DNA from: Zavarzinia sp.
GTDB taxonomy: Bacteria; Pseudomonadota; Alphaproteobacteria; Zavarziniales; Zavarziniaceae
NCBI GenBank assembly: GCA_028694545.1
Contig: JAQVKV010000063.1
Coordinates: 1 to 8,204, forward strand
DNA: 8,204 bases
Direction of reading: 5' to 3'
The position numbers and the translations under genes are program-made. Below are positions 6,611 through 8,204 of this stretch, in pieces. Every line of letters starts with the position of its first letter. Position 1 is the stretch's first letter. The notes beneath the pieces are model-generated. The model made no database searches. It saw nothing but the letters and a program-made list of their open reading frames with translations, and was not told the DNA's origin.

Positions 6611-6661
6611 AGGCGCATCAGTATGGCACCGCGTGTTGCGGGGTCTGGCACTGATGCGTCT
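6611..6661 (+). promoter_or_regulatory. Inverted repeat covering the start codon of the response regulator gene
   Basis: AGGCGCATCAGT (6611-6622) pairs with ACTGATGCGTCT (6650-6661). This is a 12-position stem that includes an uninterrupted 9-bp core (6614-6622 with 6650-6658) and one G-T pair. The ATG of the downstream regulator (6654-6656) lies inside the right arm. A smaller stem in the loop (CCGC 6629-6632 with GCGG 6638-6641) overlaps the GGGG (6640-6643) that is the only purine-rich stretch near the start. As RNA this would bury both the start codon and the likely ribosome binding site; as DNA the dyad could instead be an operator. The pairing is seen; the function is inference. Confidence 0.45.
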
Positions 6662-7328
6662 GTTGCTGCTGGAAGATGAAGATACCCTTGCCGATCTCGT
6701 CGCCGCGGGGCTCGGCCAGGCTGGATTCATTGTCGATCGTTCGGCCAGCCTCGCCGAGGCGGCGGAAATGGCCGAGCAATTCTCCTATGACGCCATGGTC
6801 TTCGACCGTGGGCTGCCGGACGGCGATGCCCTTGGCCTGTTGCGTTCCCTGCGACGGCGCCGGGACACCACACCCGTTCTCCTGCTGACCGCGCGGGAGA
6901 CGGTGGAGGACAGGATCGAGGGGCTGAACACCGGCGCCGACGACTACCTGGTGAAGCCCTTCGCCCTGACCGAGCTGGTGGCGCGCCTGCGTGCCCTGCT
7001 GCGCCGGCCGGCCCAGTCGATTTCGCCTCTCCTGAGCCTTGGCAATCTGGTCTTCGATCCGGACGCGCGGGTCGCGACGGCCGACGGCAGGCCGGTGGCC
7101 CTTTCGCCCCTGGAGGCCAGTGCCTTGGAAATCCTGCTGCGCAAGCCTGAAAAGGTGATCAGGCGCGGCCAGCTCGAGCATGGGCTCTATGATGCCGGCA
7201 CGATCATCGGCTCGAACTCGATCGAGGTTCTGATGCACCGTCTCAGGCGGAAGCTCGAACTGGCGGGCAGCGATTGCCTGATCGTGACCGTGCGTGGCCT
7301 TGGCTATCTGCTGCGGCCGGTGTCCTGA
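6654..7328 (+). CDS. OmpR/PhoB-family response regulator
   Basis: This is a DNA-binding regulator of 224 residues, controlled by phosphorylation. The receiver domain (1-~118) has the acidic pocket E7-D8-E9, the phospho-acceptor D51 (MVFDRGLPDGDAL), the switch threonine T79 (LLLTARE) and K101 in DDYLVKPF. The winged-helix DNA-binding domain (~128-222) has LSPLEASALEILL, the recognition-helix region SNSIEVLMHRLRRKL and the C-terminal hairpin IVTVRGLGYLLRP. All key residues are intact. ATG 6654 is chosen because the protein then starts MRLLLLEDE; an in-frame GTG at 6633 would add seven residues but has no ribosome binding site. The start is embedded in an inverted repeat. The stop overlaps the start of the downstream kinase (TGATG), so the two are translationally coupled partners. 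It resembles the TctD/QseB group, but sequence alone does not name the signal or targets. Confidence 0.95.
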   Translation: MRLLLLEDEDTLADLVAAGLGQAGFIVDRSASLAEAAEMAEQFSYDAMVFDRGLPDGDALGLLRSLRRRRDTTPVLLLTARETVEDRIEGLNTGADDYLVKPFALTELVARLRALLRRPAQSISPLLSLGNLVFDPDARVATADGRPVALSPLEASALEILLRKPEKVIRRGQLEHGLYDAGTIIGSNSIEVLMHRLRRKLELAGSDCLIVTVRGLGYLLRPVS

Positions 7329-8204
7329 TGCCCGTCCTGCCGAAACATCCCTCGTTGCAGCGCCGGCTGGCGCTTCGCATCGGCGCGCTCTTTCTCGTGA
7401 CCATGGTCGCGGGCATCGGCTTTGCCATTTTCCGGGTCCAGGCCGTCGGACCGGCCTTCGACCGCATGAGCCTGCGTGCCCAGTTCGACGATCTGGTCGC
7501 CGGCCTGACGGCTGGATCGCCGCCCGTCATCTATACCGGCGGGGAGGCTGCACCGATCTTCGCGGTGTGGGATCCGGCAGGGCAGCTCCTGGCCCGGTCT
7601 CCCGGGGCGGACGCGGCAGGGATCTCGGTCCGGCTGCCGGCGGGCGGTGCCGGCTTTTTCCAGTACCGTTCCCCCGCCGGTGCGGATGGGGGGCATCCGG
7701 TCATGCGCGATGGTCTGGTACAGCAGCGCGAGGTCGGCGGTCGCGGGCTGCGGATCGCCGTGATCGAAGGCGTCAACCCCGACGACGAATTGCTGAGCCT
7801 GATGGCCGACGAGGCGACCGACGATCTTCTCTTCGTCGGCGTTCCCTTCACGTTGCTGGCCGGCCTTGTCGGCATGGCCACCGTACGGGGCAGTCTTGCC
7901 GTCGTGTCCGACGTGTCGCGGACGGCACGGGCGATCGGCCCCGCCGCCCCGGGATTGCGCCTTGGCCGGCCCGATATTCCCGAGGAACTGCAGCCCTTGG
8001 TCGAGGCCGTGGACGGCATGCTGGACCGCCTGGAGGCCGCGATCGAAAGCCAGCGCCGTTTCACCGCCGAGGCGGCCCATCAGTTCCGCACGCCCCTCGC
8101 CATCGCCGTCGCCCGGCTCGATCAGGCGGGTACCGGGGATCGCGCGCTGGTCGAGGGCTTGCGCGGCGATCTCGGCCGGCTGGAACGCCTGGTGCGCCAG
8201 ATGC
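7328..8204 (+). CDS. Sensor histidine kinase, TctE/QseC-like (3' end outside window)
   Basis: This is the membrane sensor kinase partner of the preceding regulator. The frame runs from ATG 7328 to the window edge, showing 292 residues. A short basic cytoplasmic start (HPSLQRRLALRIG) leads to membrane segment 1 (~18-36). A periplasmic sensor region follows (~38-166), of the size usual in TctE/QseC-type kinases, with AVWDPAGQLLARS. Membrane segment 2 (~167-188) leads into a HAMP-like linker containing PEELQPLVEAVDGMLDRL. The dimerisation/phosphorylation helix has RRFTAEAAHQFRTPLAIA with the phospho-acceptor H251. The H-box reads HQFRTP, where HELRTP or HQLRTP is more usual. The ATP-binding domain is beyond the window, so intactness cannot be judged. 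Overlap by one base with the regulator's stop codon supports a co-translated pair. The ligand is unknown; the citrate and quorum signals known for relatives should not be assumed. Confidence 0.92.
   Translation, partial: MPVLPKHPSLQRRLALRIGALFLVTMVAGIGFAIFRVQAVGPAFDRMSLRAQFDDLVAGLTAGSPPVIYTGGEAAPIFAVWDPAGQLLARSPGADAAGISVRLPAGGAGFFQYRSPAGADGGHPVMRDGLVQQREVGGRGLRIAVIEGVNPDDELLSLMADEATDDLLFVGVPFTLLAGLVGMATVRGSLAVVSDVSRTARAIGPAAPGLRLGRPDIPEELQPLVEAVDGMLDRLEAAIESQRRFTAEAAHQFRTPLAIAVARLDQAGTGDRALVEGLRGDLGRLERLVRQM

Noticed and set aside
4648..6651. Very long open frame on the - strand (667 codons) opposite tex
   Set aside because: The + strand encodes a complete Tex protein with all domains in order. 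The antisense product has no recognisable motif and a biased composition.
7304..8080. - strand open frames opposite the sensor kinase, which might suggest that no + strand gene exists there
   Set aside because: The + strand frame from 7328 is open to the edge and encodes a convincing kinase with two membrane segments and an H-box. It has no stop only because the window ends.

Overview
The window is GC-rich, densely coding DNA with strong third-position G/C bias. It most resembles an alphaproteobacterium of the Rhodospirillales type. The main reasons are a three-subunit, Rhodospirillum-style proton-translocating transhydrogenase (separate PntAA, PntAB and PntB) and, just upstream of it, a very small protein of the alphaproteobacterial aa3 cytochrome c oxidase subunit IV family. 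The assignment rests on remembered family resemblance, not on a database search. Every gene found is on the + strand.

Layout. Positions 3-650 hold the C-terminal part of an Ada-type O6-methylguanine-DNA methyltransferase whose N-terminus lies outside the window. A 254-base non-coding stretch (651-904) with tandem inverted repeats leads into a 38-residue oxidase subunit IV-like membrane protein (905-1021). A hairpin with a T-rich tail (1030-1081) separates it from pntAA-pntAB-pntB (1101-3988). The three pnt genes are tightly spaced, have good ribosome binding sites, and end in a textbook intrinsic terminator (4003-4036). A roughly 110-base REP-like nested palindrome (4049-4159) fills the next gap. 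A full-length tex gene (4237-6558) follows. The window ends with a two-component pair: an OmpR/PhoB-type response regulator (6654-7328), and a TctE/QseC-type sensor kinase that overlaps it by one base and runs off the right edge.

How the genes work together. PntAA, PntAB and PntB form one membrane enzyme that uses the proton motive force to make NADPH from NADH. The oxidase subunit IV-like protein belongs to a complex that builds that proton motive force, so its position beside pnt makes sense energetically, though the hairpin between them may uncouple their expression. The regulator and kinase should form one signalling pair; no target gene can be named from the window. ada and tex look like independent housekeeping genes.

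I found no clearly new multi-gene system. The most interesting signals are non-coding: a 12-bp dyad that buries the response regulator's start codon, overlapping alternative hairpins in the leader before the small oxidase gene, the attenuator-like hairpin between that gene and pntAA, and the nested palindrome between the pnt terminator and tex.
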